A stretch of DNA of 64,000 nt from Candidatus Binatia bacterium (GCA_026004215.1 BPIR01000004.1:1-64000), one strand, 5' to 3'; shown: positions 7,916 through 17,303, numbered from the stretch's first letter. Notes: a model not told the origin generated them from the sequence alone. Made by a program: numbers and translations.

Positions 7916-9226
7916 ATGGACACAGCAAGCGTGGGTCTCGGCCGATTCGCTCGGAACTTTGTGGGCCCATTTGCGATCTTCCTTGCGGCACTGCCGTCAA
8001 CCGGCGCGCTTCTCGCGGTCCGGGCGCCGGCGTCTGTTTGTACCTTCGCCGGAGCCGGCGGAACCCTCACGGCGATCGAGTTACCCGAGGGGCGCGTGCG
8101 CTATCGGAGCGCAGTCGTACCCGCGTGGGACTTTGCGGTTTCCGAGTGCATCGTTGCGGGGGCGAATCGGCAACTGTACTGTGGGGTGTCGCAGATATTT
8201 CGGCCCCTCGGAGAACGATTGCTCGCTATCCCGCCAGCGAGTAGCGAGCAAGTTTTCCCGACCACTGCATTTGTTTTCGATCCGCAATCGGGGAGGCGAA
8301 CGCAGACCTTGCCGTTTCGGGCACTTCGGTGGAGTTACCATGCCGGGCGTGACCTTTTGGCTGCGAACGACAGCGAGGTCGTCCATCTGTACAGCCCAGC
8401 GGCTGGGAGGCTTCAGGGGCAGCTTTTCGTCAACGGCCAACCCGTTTCCATGGCGTTCGATGACGGCGGTAGTGCATTGTTCGTAGTGTACTTCCCTGAA
8501 GACAGCGAAGGTCTGGCAGTTGCCGAAGTGAACGTGGACACGGGGCGGACTCAGCGAACGATGCCTTTCCCGACAGGTTACGATCCTCGGACCTTCGTTA
8601 AGCCACCGGGGCGAAGACTCGGCTATTTCGCCCGCTACGACACCGCTTTGCCGAGCGGGGATCGAACCCTCGTCGTGCTCGACTTGGATAGGTTCGAAGT
8701 CGCCCGCGTTTTGGACCTCCCGGGCGAGGCCAGAGTGATGCAGCCCCGCGAGGATGGATCCGCGCTCTATATCAGCTACGCGACCCGCGATGGTTCGGGC
8801 ATCGCGCTCATGGCGATCCCCGAGGATCGCGTGCTCGCTAGCATTGTTACGGGCGGACCGGCCCCTGCATTGGTAACGGCCGCTCAGGCCGGTTGGGTTA
8901 TGACCCTTGCAGGCTATGATCCTGCAATCGTGACCGGCTGGACCGAGGACCTTTCCCAGCAAGTGTTCCGCCACGAGTTTCGATACACCACAGGGCGGTT
9001 GCTGGTCTGGGAAGCGGGGCCTTGCCCGGCCGTCGATGCGTGTGCCGCCGACTGCGATGCCGACGGTCGGGTGTCCGTGGATGAAGTCGTGCGAGCGGTC
9101 AACATTGCTCTGGGCGCCATGGAGCCACTGCGATGTTTGGCCGCCGATCAATCCGGCGACGGAGCGGTGACCGTGGAGGAGCTCGTGCGCGCCGTGGGCG
9201 ACTTGCTGTCGGGATGCGATGGGTGA
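7916..9226 (+). CDS. Secreted beta-propeller protein with C-terminal dockerin-like repeats (copy B)
   Basis: A 436-residue paralogue of the 4620 gene. ATG 7916 is preferred over upstream in-frame codons because of AGGGAGGG about 8 nt before it and because a signal peptide (VGPFAIFLAALPSTGALLA) follows. Propeller-like blades include TAFVFDPQSGRRTQTLPF and LVVLDLDRFEVARVLDLP. The C-terminus has two calcium-loop-like repeats, DCDADGRVSVDEVVRAVN and DQSGDGAVTVEELVRAV, and ends LLSGCDG exactly like the copy A propeller. The body is well diverged from copy A while the last 40 codons are almost identical. Confidence 0.75.
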   Translation: MDTASVGLGRFARNFVGPFAIFLAALPSTGALLAVRAPASVCTFAGAGGTLTAIELPEGRVRYRSAVVPAWDFAVSECIVAGANRQLYCGVSQIFRPLGERLLAIPPASSEQVFPTTAFVFDPQSGRRTQTLPFRALRWSYHAGRDLLAANDSEVVHLYSPAAGRLQGQLFVNGQPVSMAFDDGGSALFVVYFPEDSEGLAVAEVNVDTGRTQRTMPFPTGYDPRTFVKPPGRRLGYFARYDTALPSGDRTLVVLDLDRFEVARVLDLPGEARVMQPREDGSALYISYATRDGSGIALMAIPEDRVLASIVTGGPAPALVTAAQAGWVMTLAGYDPAIVTGWTEDLSQQVFRHEFRYTTGRLLVWEAGPCPAVDACAADCDADGRVSVDEVVRAVNIALGAMEPLRCLAADQSGDGAVTVEELVRAVGDLLSGCDG

Positions 9227-9262
9227 GGGATGACTCGGGGGCGCAGCGCGCGAGTGCCGAAA
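9131..9262 (+). repeat. Short direct repeat, unit B
   Basis: Near-identical partner of 5871-6002, offset 3260. It spans the dockerin tail of the second propeller and the first codons of the downstream gene. Beyond 9262 the sequence continues into the intact downstream gene, so this end looks like the ancestral right flank of the duplicated unit. Confidence 0.9.
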
Positions 9263-9961
9263 AGGATTGCCGGGAGCGCGGCGGCACGTGTGCAGGCGAG
9301 CCACGAGCCTGTGCCGCTGGCGCCTCTCGAGCGGGTGGCAAATCAGCTTCGGCGCGTAGCGGAGGAGCTCTGGGAACTCGCCGCGGAGGTGGAAAGTGTC
9401 GCCGGCTCGCGGGCGGCGTTGCCGAACGGCACGAGTGCGCACACGCCACACAGCGGCCCGCCCGCGCGGTTTCGCCGCGAAGGGGAATACTGGGTGGTCG
9501 CCTTTGGCGAGCAAGAAGTGCGGCTGCGGCATCGCTTGGGGCTGGAATACTTGGCCAAGCTGGTGGCCGCCCCGCGCCAGCCATGGCACTGCTTGGATCT
9601 GGCCGCCGGCCCGGGTTTCCGAGTGGTGGGCCGTGAAGGCAAGGAAGGAGCCAGGGACCTGCGGACCTTGCGGGAGCACTGGCAGGTACTGGACGAGGAG
9701 ATCGCGGAAGCGGAGCGCAACCAAGATCTGGGGCGAGTGAATAGGCTTCAACAAGAACGCGAGCAGCTCCTGCGATACATGGAAGCGATCCGCCGGGGAC
9801 CAGCCAGTGACGCCGAGCGCGCGCGGGTGGCCGTGCACAAAGCCGTGCGCCGGGCTTTGGCCGCCATCGAAGTGGCGCAGCCCCAGTTGGCGAAGCATCT
9901 CAAGGCTAGTCTCCGCCTCGGATACAACTGCGTCTACATTCCCACTGCCACCGACGGCTAG
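9230..9961 (+). CDS. Stand-alone protein with a domain usually found at the C-terminus of regulators
   Basis: A 243-residue soluble protein. Residues about 80-125 (FRREGEYWVVAFGEQEVRLR ... GLEYLAKLVAAP) and about 190-240 (ERARVAVHKAVRRALAAIE ... LRLGYNC) resemble a module known from C-terminal ends of large AAA/TPR or adenylate-cyclase-type signalling proteins. A charged helical stretch between them may form a coiled coil. The ATG sits 4 nt after the propeller stop, so it may be translationally coupled. No DNA-binding or catalytic motif is seen. The first twelve codons belong to the duplicated repeat. Function unknown. Confidence 0.65.
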   Translation: MTRGRSARVPKRIAGSAAARVQASHEPVPLAPLERVANQLRRVAEELWELAAEVESVAGSRAALPNGTSAHTPHSGPPARFRREGEYWVVAFGEQEVRLRHRLGLEYLAKLVAAPRQPWHCLDLAAGPGFRVVGREGKEGARDLRTLREHWQVLDEEIAEAERNQDLGRVNRLQQEREQLLRYMEAIRRGPASDAERARVAVHKAVRRALAAIEVAQPQLAKHLKASLRLGYNCVYIPTATDG

Positions 9962-10124
9962 GCGTGCACCCGGACAACGGTGCTAGCACGACAGGGAGGC
10001 GGGTCGCGAAAATAGGAAAGGTAACCCGCGATCCTTCTCGATCTCGGTGCAGAAAGCCTCGGCTCTCTGTCTCCCTTGCATGAGCACTGCTACCGGAGCA
10101 GATATTGCAAGGAAGGGAGCTTCC

Positions 10125-11651
10125 ATGGCGGGTCCTCGACATTTGCGCACGATCATTGTCGGCGGTGGCTTTGGCGGCGTCGGACTGGGCATCCGATTGC
10201 GGCAGTCGGGCTGGACGGATTTCACCATTCTCGAGAAGGAACGCTCTCTCGGCGGAACATGGCGTGACAACACCTACCCGGGCGCGGCCTGTGATGTGCC
10301 TTCGATGTCCTATTGTTTTTCTTTTGCGCAAAAGACGGACTGGAGCCGCAAGTGGGCGCCGCAGGCCGAGATTCAGGCTTACATGGAGGACATTGCCCAC
10401 TCCTTTGGAATCCTGCCCCACATGCGTTTTGGGGTCGAGTTTACGGGTGCTCGCTTCGATGCGAGCAGGGGCAGGTGGCATGTGTTTACCCGCCACGGGG
10501 AAACCCTGGAAGCCGATGCTCTGGTCGTTGGAATCGGCCAGCTTCATCATCCTTACATTCCGGCCATCGAAGGGCGCGAGCGGTTCCGCGGAGTGCAGTT
10601 CCATTCCGCCCGCTGGAATCACGACTTCGACTTCCGCGGTAAGCGTGTGGCCGTGGTTGGCAACGCGGCCAGCGCCATTCAGTTCATTCCCCAAATCGCT
10701 CCGCTGACCGAACAGCTCTACATCTTCCAGCGTACTCCCAACTGGATGATTCCGCGCGGCGATCGCCCCTACCGCAAATGGGAGCAATGGGCATTTGCGC
10801 ACATTCCCGGGCTCGCGAAGCTATATCGCGCGCGACTGTGGGCCGTTCTGGAGTTGTTCCTTCTGCCGGTGATTCAACAGAAGCCATGGGCCATGCGCTA
10901 CTACCGGCGCATCGCTCTCAGATACCTGGAAGAAACCGTTCGCGATCCGGAGCTGCGGCGCATCCTGGTGCCGGATTACCCAGTGGGCGCCAAGCGCATT
11001 TTGATTTCCGACGATTACTACCAGTCGCTGAACTTGCCGCATGTGCGAGTCGTGACCGATGGAATCGCGTCGTTCACGGAAAACGCGGTGGTGACCCGCA
11101 AGGGCGAGCAGCTTCCGGTGGACGCAGTGATTTTTGCCACTGGCTTCCGCACCAATCCGTTTCTTGCCGGTCTTCGCATCGAAGGATTGCAAGGTCGCGC
11201 GCTGCAGACGGACTGGGCCGAGGGTGCGCGGGCTTACTACGGCATCACCGTCCCCGGGTACCCGAACTTCTTTATGCTGTACGGTCCGAACACCAACCTG
11301 GGCCACAACTCCATCTTGTTCATGCTCGAGTGCCAGTTCGAATACATCCTGCAAGCCCTGCGCGTGCTCGAACAGGGTGCGGCGTACCTGGATGTGCGCC
11401 AGGATGTGTTCGAGGCCTTCAACCGCGAAATCCAAGCTGCATTGCAACGCACCGCATGGGCGCAGGTGGATCACAGTTGGTACAAAGACGAGGCCGGGCG
11501 CATTACGAACAACTGGCCATACTCGACGCTTTGGTATTGGTGGAAGACGCGGCGATTGCACCCGGCGGACTATCGCATCGTGTCGCTGGCCGAAGCCGCA
11601 GCATCGGCCTCGGCCGAGAGCTTGCCGCTCGTGGCCAGTGCAGGCGCGTGA
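10125..11651 (+). CDS. Flavin-dependent monooxygenase, Baeyer-Villiger type
   Basis: A 508-residue class B flavoprotein monooxygenase. It shows the N-terminal FAD-binding motif VGGGFGGVGLG, a GTWRDNTYPGAACD segment typical of the group, the Baeyer-Villiger fingerprint FRGVQFHSARW (F-x-G-x3-H-x3-W), a second dinucleotide motif VAVVGNAASAIQ for NADPH, and the late ATGF motif. Such enzymes insert oxygen into ketones using NADPH and O2; the substrate cannot be read from sequence. The ATG at 10125 follows GGAAGGGAG and places the FAD motif near the N-terminus; an in-frame ATG at 10080 is an alternative. It appears monocistronic. Confidence 0.85.
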   Translation: MAGPRHLRTIIVGGGFGGVGLGIRLRQSGWTDFTILEKERSLGGTWRDNTYPGAACDVPSMSYCFSFAQKTDWSRKWAPQAEIQAYMEDIAHSFGILPHMRFGVEFTGARFDASRGRWHVFTRHGETLEADALVVGIGQLHHPYIPAIEGRERFRGVQFHSARWNHDFDFRGKRVAVVGNAASAIQFIPQIAPLTEQLYIFQRTPNWMIPRGDRPYRKWEQWAFAHIPGLAKLYRARLWAVLELFLLPVIQQKPWAMRYYRRIALRYLEETVRDPELRRILVPDYPVGAKRILISDDYYQSLNLPHVRVVTDGIASFTENAVVTRKGEQLPVDAVIFATGFRTNPFLAGLRIEGLQGRALQTDWAEGARAYYGITVPGYPNFFMLYGPNTNLGHNSILFMLECQFEYILQALRVLEQGAAYLDVRQDVFEAFNREIQAALQRTAWAQVDHSWYKDEAGRITNNWPYSTLWYWWKTRRLHPADYRIVSLAEAAASASAESLPLVASAGA

Positions 11652-11814
11652 GCTCCAAAGCGCCCGTTGCGCTGTTGATTGCTTTTCTGCCGCAATGAGC
11701 GACCGGCCTGCGGCTGTTTTTTCCGCGCTCGGGCTACTGTGCAGCGCTGGGGACAGCCGAGCTCCTCGGTGGGGCCGGAACAAGCACGCAACATCTCGCC
11801 CGTGGTGCAAAAGC

Positions 11815-13371
11815 ATGCGCCGTCTCAGCTTAGTCGGTATGGCCTGGCTTGCGGTCTCGATAATCGCCGCTGGTTGCGGGAGCGACGGTGAGCCGCCTGC
11901 GCAGCCCGCACCCGAGGCGCATTTGCGGGTGTCCGACGATGTGTGTGCGTCGCCCCCGTTTGCCGGTTACGGTTTCGACCGATTTGGCGGCTGGAAGGGG
12001 ATTCGCTTGCACGCCACCGGCCGCTTTCGGGTCGAGCAGGTCCGAGGGGTTTGGTGGTTCGTGACGCCAGAAGGCCATGTGTTGTTCTCCGCGGGGGTCA
12101 CGGGGGTGGATCCGGTCGGCGATTACGTGCGCGGAACGGATTGGTCGCCGTATCGCGAACACATCCTGCGCCGCTACGGGTCGGTGCAAGCTTGGGCAGA
12201 CAACACGACGCAGCGCCTCTGTGCGCTCGGCATTCGGGTCCTCGGCGGATGGATGGGCAGCGAAGACCTCGATTTGTTTGCCGGGCGTTTCCCTTACGCT
12301 GTCAACGTGGATTTCTACAACACGCTGCCAGTCGTCAGGGGTGGCCCGCCATCGCTGCGGCCACGGCGCGACGTGTTTGTCGCCGATGCGCTCGAACGAG
12401 CGCGCTCGGCAGCGGGAGCGGGAAGCCTCGTGGAACGCTGCGCGCGCGACCCGTGGTGCATCGGGGTTTACGTAGAAAACGAGGTGCCTTACTTGCCTTC
12501 CGTGCTCGCCGGAGGAGGACATCTCGATGTGTACTTAGCCGAGGCTCCGGGAAGCCCGGGCAAGATGGCGGTGGAGGAATTTTTCCGCGAGCGGTATGCA
12601 GGAGATGTCGGCGCCTTCAACCGCGTTTGGGGTGTGGCTCTGGACGATTTTTCGGCGATCCAAAATCTCACGTTTTTGGGGCAGTGCCCGGCGTCGTTCG
12701 GCTACGAAGACGATCTCTGTTACCTCGACGAGCCGGAAGAGCGGCGGAAAGACCGAGTGGCGTTCGAAGCGGCCGTTGCGGCGCGCGTGGCCGAGCTAGG
12801 AGACCACGTGTTGGAGGAGCTCGGCGCGGCGGTGCTCAACCTGGGGCCGCGCATCGTGGTCGGACCGTTTGCGCACGAGGTGGTGCGGGCGCTCGCTGCA
12901 CCGACCGATGTATTTTCGACCAACAATTACGACATCAGAGACTATGCGCGTTCGTCCCTTCCTGCGAACATCGAGGCTCGGCTCGCCGCCCTCGGTTTTA
13001 CCGCCATCGACCCTTTCGAGCGCTTACGGCAGTTTTGGGTGCTCACAGACAAGCCCGTCTTGATCACGGAGTGGTTTTATCGCCGAGCGCGACCTGAGGG
13101 TTCGTTCCCCCCGGTGTTGCCGGAGGTGCCGGATGGCCCTTCCCAGGCGGCCGCCTTTCGATTGTACATGGACCAAATCCTTGGCATGCCGTTCGTGGTC
13201 GGTGCCCATTGGTTTCAGTGGGTGGATCAACCAAAAGAGGGGCGGCGGGACGGCGAGAACCAACTCATCGGCATCGTGAGCATCGAGGACGAGCTCAACG
13301 AGCCACTGGCCAGCGCAATGGCGGAAGTGAACCGAAGTGTGCTCGCACGCCGGTTGGCGTTGCAGCACTGA
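11815..13371 (+). CDS. Lipoprotein with agarase-like glycoside hydrolase fold
   Basis: A 518-residue protein with a lipoprotein signal peptide (VSIIAAGC lipobox). The mature part starts with a beta-rich region (GWKGIRLHATGRFRVEQV, WWFVTPEGHVLFSAG) and continues as a probable TIM barrel. GVYVENEVPY (Asn-Glu pair) and LITEWFYRRA fit the acid/base and nucleophile positions of GH-A clan enzymes, closest in layout to beta-agarase-like proteins. Membrane anchoring suggests periplasmic or surface polysaccharide processing, but the substrate is unknown. The long open frame upstream of 11815 overlaps the monooxygenase gene in another frame and is ignored. Confidence 0.7.
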   Translation: MRRLSLVGMAWLAVSIIAAGCGSDGEPPAQPAPEAHLRVSDDVCASPPFAGYGFDRFGGWKGIRLHATGRFRVEQVRGVWWFVTPEGHVLFSAGVTGVDPVGDYVRGTDWSPYREHILRRYGSVQAWADNTTQRLCALGIRVLGGWMGSEDLDLFAGRFPYAVNVDFYNTLPVVRGGPPSLRPRRDVFVADALERARSAAGAGSLVERCARDPWCIGVYVENEVPYLPSVLAGGGHLDVYLAEAPGSPGKMAVEEFFRERYAGDVGAFNRVWGVALDDFSAIQNLTFLGQCPASFGYEDDLCYLDEPEERRKDRVAFEAAVAARVAELGDHVLEELGAAVLNLGPRIVVGPFAHEVVRALAAPTDVFSTNNYDIRDYARSSLPANIEARLAALGFTAIDPFERLRQFWVLTDKPVLITEWFYRRARPEGSFPPVLPEVPDGPSQAAAFRLYMDQILGMPFVVGAHWFQWVDQPKEGRRDGENQLIGIVSIEDELNEPLASAMAEVNRSVLARRLALQH

Positions 13372-13396
13372 AGTTCTGGGCGGCGGAGAAGGTCCG

Positions 13397-13882
13397 ATGA
13401 GGAAGAGCAACCGCGAGCCAACAGCGGCCGACGAACTTTTCATGCGGCAGGCTTTAGCGTGCGCCCGCAGGGCGGCCGCGCGCGGCGAGGTCCCGGTCGG
13501 AGCCGTCATCGTACATGGCGGCCATGTGATTGCGCGCGCGTACAATCAACCCGTGGCCAAGAACGACCCCACGGCGCATGCGGAAATCCAAGTGTTGCGC
13601 AAAGCAGGGCATCGCCTCGGGAATTACCGGCTAGTGGGCTGCACCATGTATGTCACGGTGGAGCCGTGCGCCATGTGTGCTGGGGCAATCGCGTATGCGC
13701 GCCTCGATCGAGTGGTTTACGGAGCTCCAGATTTTAAGGCCGGCGCATGTGGGACCGTGCTCGATGTGCTGGGCGAGCGCCGTATCAATCACCACACCAA
13801 GGTCGAGGGTGGGATCCTGGCCGCCGAGTGTGCCGCCCTGATGCAAGAGTTCTTTCGCGCTCGCCGAGGGGGGGCGCCCTAA
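13397..13882 (+). CDS. tadA: tRNA(adenine34) deaminase TadA
   Basis: A 161-residue zinc deaminase converting A34 of tRNA-Arg to inosine. Zinc and catalytic motifs are present: HAEIQVL (His plus proton-shuttling Glu) and PCAMCAGAI. VPVGAVIV and the conserved RLDRVVYGAPDFKAGACGT region also match TadA. The ATG lies just after GGAGAAGG and 25 bp behind the glycosidase stop. Length is normal for the family. Confidence 0.93.
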   Translation: MRKSNREPTAADELFMRQALACARRAAARGEVPVGAVIVHGGHVIARAYNQPVAKNDPTAHAEIQVLRKAGHRLGNYRLVGCTMYVTVEPCAMCAGAIAYARLDRVVYGAPDFKAGACGTVLDVLGERRINHHTKVEGGILAAECAALMQEFFRARRGGAP

Positions 13883-14060
13883 CCTTTCGCGTTGACAGCC
13901 ACGGCGCTGCCGACGGAAGTCCCCCTGGGGACAAGTCCGCCCGCTGTTCGTGGAGATCATCGCACCGGCACCGCGCTCGAGCGGGAATCGTGAAGGTCGA
14001 GCCCAATCGCGGGGCACCTCGCTGGCTCACCTTAAGCCAGGTCGAGAGCACCCGCCGGCC

Positions 14061-14738
14061 TTACGCGAACAAACGGTGGTGGAGAACAAAAAGTAGAAAG
14101 AACACGAGCACCGCAGCGGCGAGCACACCAAGGGGAATTTCGCTGGCGACGAAACGCGTTCGACCCGACCACAACCCCGCAAACGGCCAGAACGAGGTCG
14201 CTTCGTAAAAAGGGCGCAGTGCGGGATCGGTCTTCAAACGGCGCCAGTCCTGATGTGCCGCGCCGAGAAGCGAATAGGCCAACAGACCGCCAAAAAACGC
14301 CAAGTCCACCGGCGCGCGCAACACAAACAAGTGCCCGAGCCCCAACAACGCAAAACCCATGAACCCCGGATGACGGGTGATTTGCAAAACACCTCTCGCT
14401 TCGGTGGCTGGCGAAGCGCGGAGCGTGGAAATGGGATTGGGCCGGGCAAAACCGAGCACGATGAGAAGGATTGCGCAGAAGTTCACCAACATCGTCACCC
14501 ACCACACTCCCGGCGTGAGCGCCAGTGCCGGGAGCCAGATCCCCCTCCCCGCACGGTGGGTGAAAAATGTCGCCACGAGAGGCACGAAAGTGGCCAGCGC
14601 CACGATAGAATAGAAGGCGCGAAACCCTTGTTCGCCCAAGCGGCGCACCAGGCGTGCACGGATGGGTGGGTGACTCATCAGCGTGTGAGAACCCCCAAAA
14701 GCCATCCACCACGAAAGGACTTGGTAAGCGGGTTCCAT
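14061..14738 (-). CDS. NnrU-like membrane protein
   Basis: A 225-residue polytopic membrane protein. The N-terminus, SWWMAFGGSHTLMSHPPIR followed by RLGEQGFRAFYS, matches NnrU. The middle has a RHPGFMGFALLGLGHL segment shared with isoprenylcysteine methyltransferase-like membrane proteins, and the end is a hydrophobic helix (GVLAAAVLVFFLLF). NnrU is associated with denitrification/NO metabolism, though its biochemistry is not settled. It is transcribed divergently from the lipoprotein gene at 15009. With the NnrS-like gene at 39 this is the second Nnr-type protein in the window. Confidence 0.75.
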   Translation of the reverse strand: MEPAYQVLSWWMAFGGSHTLMSHPPIRARLVRRLGEQGFRAFYSIVALATFVPLVATFFTHRAGRGIWLPALALTPGVWWVTMLVNFCAILLIVLGFARPNPISTLRASPATEARGVLQITRHPGFMGFALLGLGHLFVLRAPVDLAFFGGLLAYSLLGAAHQDWRRLKTDPALRPFYEATSFWPFAGLWSGRTRFVASEIPLGVLAAAVLVFFLLFVLHHRLFA

Positions 14739-15008
14739 TTCCAAGGGCCACGTTTTCGCACTTACGCGTGGAGGTCCCCTTACGGCCAAAAAGTTCCTTG
14801 GTAAAGCTTTGCCTGGGCGTCGCTGGAAGCGCGCGGCCGTGTGCGTGCCTGCAGGAGAGGTGCCCGCGCTCCGAGCGCGGGCGTTTCGCCCGCAGAAAAC
14901 GTCATCGACTGGCAGCGAGCGCTTGCCAAACCCCTCGCGAAAGTGGTGGACTATGCGTTGCGTTTCATCATGGCCTCCGTAGTCGTCTGGCTCTGGCGCG
15001 CGCCCCGT

Positions 15009-16553
15009 ATGCGGGCACATCCGTTCCCGGGTGCACGCAGAATTTTGCTGGCGGTCGGCGTTGGCGTTGCAGCCTCGTGGGCAGCTGGTTGCGGTCACGA
15101 TGCAGATCCGGTGCCCGAGCCGGTATCCATCCAGTACTTGGAACGCCCGCAACCCGTGCTGGGCTGGGGTTCGCCGCGGTTTACGCCGGACGGTCGCTCG
15201 CTCTCCTTTGCCTTTGCCCACCGAGACAATCCGGAGCGGCGCGACGTAGGGATGATCTCTTTGGTGACCGGGGAGTTTCGTTGCCTCACGTGCGCCGTGC
15301 CGCGGTCGGTGGCCGCGCACCTCTGGTTTCCCGACGGCCAGCGATTGCTCGTGTATTACTTTGGGATCTTCACCGACAACTTCTTCGTTTTCGAACTCGG
15401 CCAGCCCGACCGGCTGCTCCGAATTGACGGCGTGAAAACTGCAGAACTCACGCACGACCGTTTTCCGGTGCTTTCCCCGGACGGGCGCAAGTTAGTGTGG
15501 ACCAAGGTGCGACTCGACGGCTTCCACATCGTCATGGGCGACTTGGTCCGCGACGCCAATGGCTATCGCGTGGAAAACCTGCGCCACCTGTATCCGCCGC
15601 CGGTGCCACCAGGGGCGGGTCTCGAGGACTGGGCGAGGGCGCACGCGTGGTACGAGGCGAAATCCTTTACCGATGGGGGCCGAACACTGGTGTTTGCTGG
15701 AACCCGTGACGAGGCAGCCAACGTGGACATCTATCTTCTCGATTTGCTTTCGGGAAGCGTGACGCGGGTCACGCGCCATCCCGAGTGGGATGAAACTGCG
15801 GAGTTTTCTCCGGATGGCCGCTGGCTGGCATTCGAGTCCACTCGTGCTCACGTCGTCCTGCGACTCTTGTCGCTCTTGCGCATGCCGCCCCTGGTGGACT
15901 TTGCCGCAGTGTTGCCGATCACGAACATCACGCTTACCGGTCCGCTGTTTGCCACCCACGAGCCCTTTTTGCTCGATCGTGGCGGAGATCGTGGCGAGTA
16001 CTTCGGCCAGCGTTTGAGCAACGAGGGTGACGCGGGTTGGGCCACGCGCGACGGTGTGCGCTGGCATCCGGACGGCACCTTGCTCGCTTGGGGGGCTGTG
16101 CTGGGCCCCTCGATCCAAGACACGCACATCGGCTTTGCTCGCCTTGGCGCGCGCAGGGCGCAGCCTGCACCCTTTGCGGCCAGCGTACCCGAACCTGTCT
16201 GGGCTCCGTGGCTGCGAGACGTCTCGTTGCGGCCCAATCAAATCGAAGAATCGCTCCCCGGACCGTTCGGCGGCTCGGCTCGCCTGAGCGTGGATGGCAC
16301 CCTCGTTGCCGGCCGTTTTCGTATGGACTTTGTCGATTTGTCGGTTGTGCCCGGCGAGGCTTTGAACGGCAGCTTGGCAATCCAGTTGAGTGCGTCGGAC
16401 GTGGCACGCATCGATGCGGAGGTCCGTCTTGCCGGAGCTGCGAAGGGTTTTCTCGACGTTGCATTGGAAATCGCGGGGAACCGAGCTCGTGGCCACCTGC
16501 GCGTGCAACGAGGCCGCGAGCAATATCAGGCAAATCTGGGTGACGGCGGCTAG
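15009..16553 (+). CDS. TolB-like PD40 repeat lipoprotein
   Basis: A 514-residue lipoprotein (VGVAASWAAGC lipobox). It has beta-propeller repeats of the WD40-like/PD40 type: SPRFTPDGRSLSFAF, FPVLSPDGRKLVWTK, AEFSPDGRWLAFEST and VRWHPDGTLLAWGA. The last 110 residues are a separate beta-rich domain. Probably a periplasmic scaffold protein; no catalytic motif is seen. The start is chosen to put the lipobox at the usual distance; in-frame ATGs at 14970 and 14841 would add an unlikely N-terminal extension. Confidence 0.7.
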   Translation: MRAHPFPGARRILLAVGVGVAASWAAGCGHDADPVPEPVSIQYLERPQPVLGWGSPRFTPDGRSLSFAFAHRDNPERRDVGMISLVTGEFRCLTCAVPRSVAAHLWFPDGQRLLVYYFGIFTDNFFVFELGQPDRLLRIDGVKTAELTHDRFPVLSPDGRKLVWTKVRLDGFHIVMGDLVRDANGYRVENLRHLYPPPVPPGAGLEDWARAHAWYEAKSFTDGGRTLVFAGTRDEAANVDIYLLDLLSGSVTRVTRHPEWDETAEFSPDGRWLAFESTRAHVVLRLLSLLRMPPLVDFAAVLPITNITLTGPLFATHEPFLLDRGGDRGEYFGQRLSNEGDAGWATRDGVRWHPDGTLLAWGAVLGPSIQDTHIGFARLGARRAQPAPFAASVPEPVWAPWLRDVSLRPNQIEESLPGPFGGSARLSVDGTLVAGRFRMDFVDLSVVPGEALNGSLAIQLSASDVARIDAEVRLAGAAKGFLDVALEIAGNRARGHLRVQRGREQYQANLGDGG

Positions 16554-16768
16554 CCGGTGGTTCCCCGAATTTTCGGGAACACTCGCTGTCGCTCTCATCA
16601 CATGGGCGACTCGACGAGGCGTCCTTGCGGATTGTGCCGTTGTTCCGGCTCTCCGGAACCTGGGGCCGTGTTGACTTCGCCCGGCACGCTCGCCAGCTTG
16701 ATACGCACTCTGCGCTGCCGCTAGCGGGGCGCAGGCGAGAGCAAAGAAATATGGAGAGGAGCACGACA

Positions 16769-17272
16769 ATGGATCCGGCAGCCAAAAAGACTGCATTGAG
16801 AATGATTCCTTACGGCCTTTACATCCTCACCGCCGAAAACGCGCGGGGCGACGTAGCCGCGGCCACGGTCAACTGGGTGACTCAGGCTGCATTCGAGCCG
16901 CCGCTTGTCGTCGTGGGTGTCAAGGCGGACTCCAACGCGCATGCTCTGGTCAAGGAAACGGGCGCCTTTGCGCTCAATATGTTGGGGAAAGGGCAACAAT
17001 CGCTGGCGTTTACGTTTTTCAAGCCGGCCGTGAAGGAAGGTGAGGCCATTTCCGGCGAGCCATTCGAGCGTGGCGTGACCGGTGCGCCCTTGCTGGTTCG
17101 TTGCCCGGCGTATGTGGAGTCGCGCGTGGTGGAATTCATCGAGCGGGGCGATCATTCGGTGGTCGTGGGCGAGGTAGTCGCGGCGGGGGTTCGGCAACCG
17201 ATCGAGGCTCGGCCAGACGATGCCATTTTGTGGCTCAAGGAGCTCGGAGAAAAGGTCTTTTACGGCGGCTGA
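16769..17272 (+). CDS. Flavin reductase-like FMN-binding protein
   Basis: A 167-residue protein of the split-barrel flavin reductase family. Typical features are the N-terminal IPYGLYILTAENARGDVAAA, the NWVTQAAFEPPLVVVGV strand pair and GAFALNMLGKGQQ. Members bind FMN and often supply reduced flavin to monooxygenases or form stand-alone oxidoreductases. ATG 16769 is favoured over the in-frame ATG at 16751 because GGAGAGGA lies 8 nt before it. No partner oxygenase is adjacent. Confidence 0.8.
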   Translation: MDPAAKKTALRMIPYGLYILTAENARGDVAAATVNWVTQAAFEPPLVVVGVKADSNAHALVKETGAFALNMLGKGQQSLAFTFFKPAVKEGEAISGEPFERGVTGAPLLVRCPAYVESRVVEFIERGDHSVVVGEVVAAGVRQPIEARPDDAILWLKELGEKVFYGG

Positions 17273-17303
17273 AGCACGCGCGTACGCCCCACGCGCACCA
17301 CTG

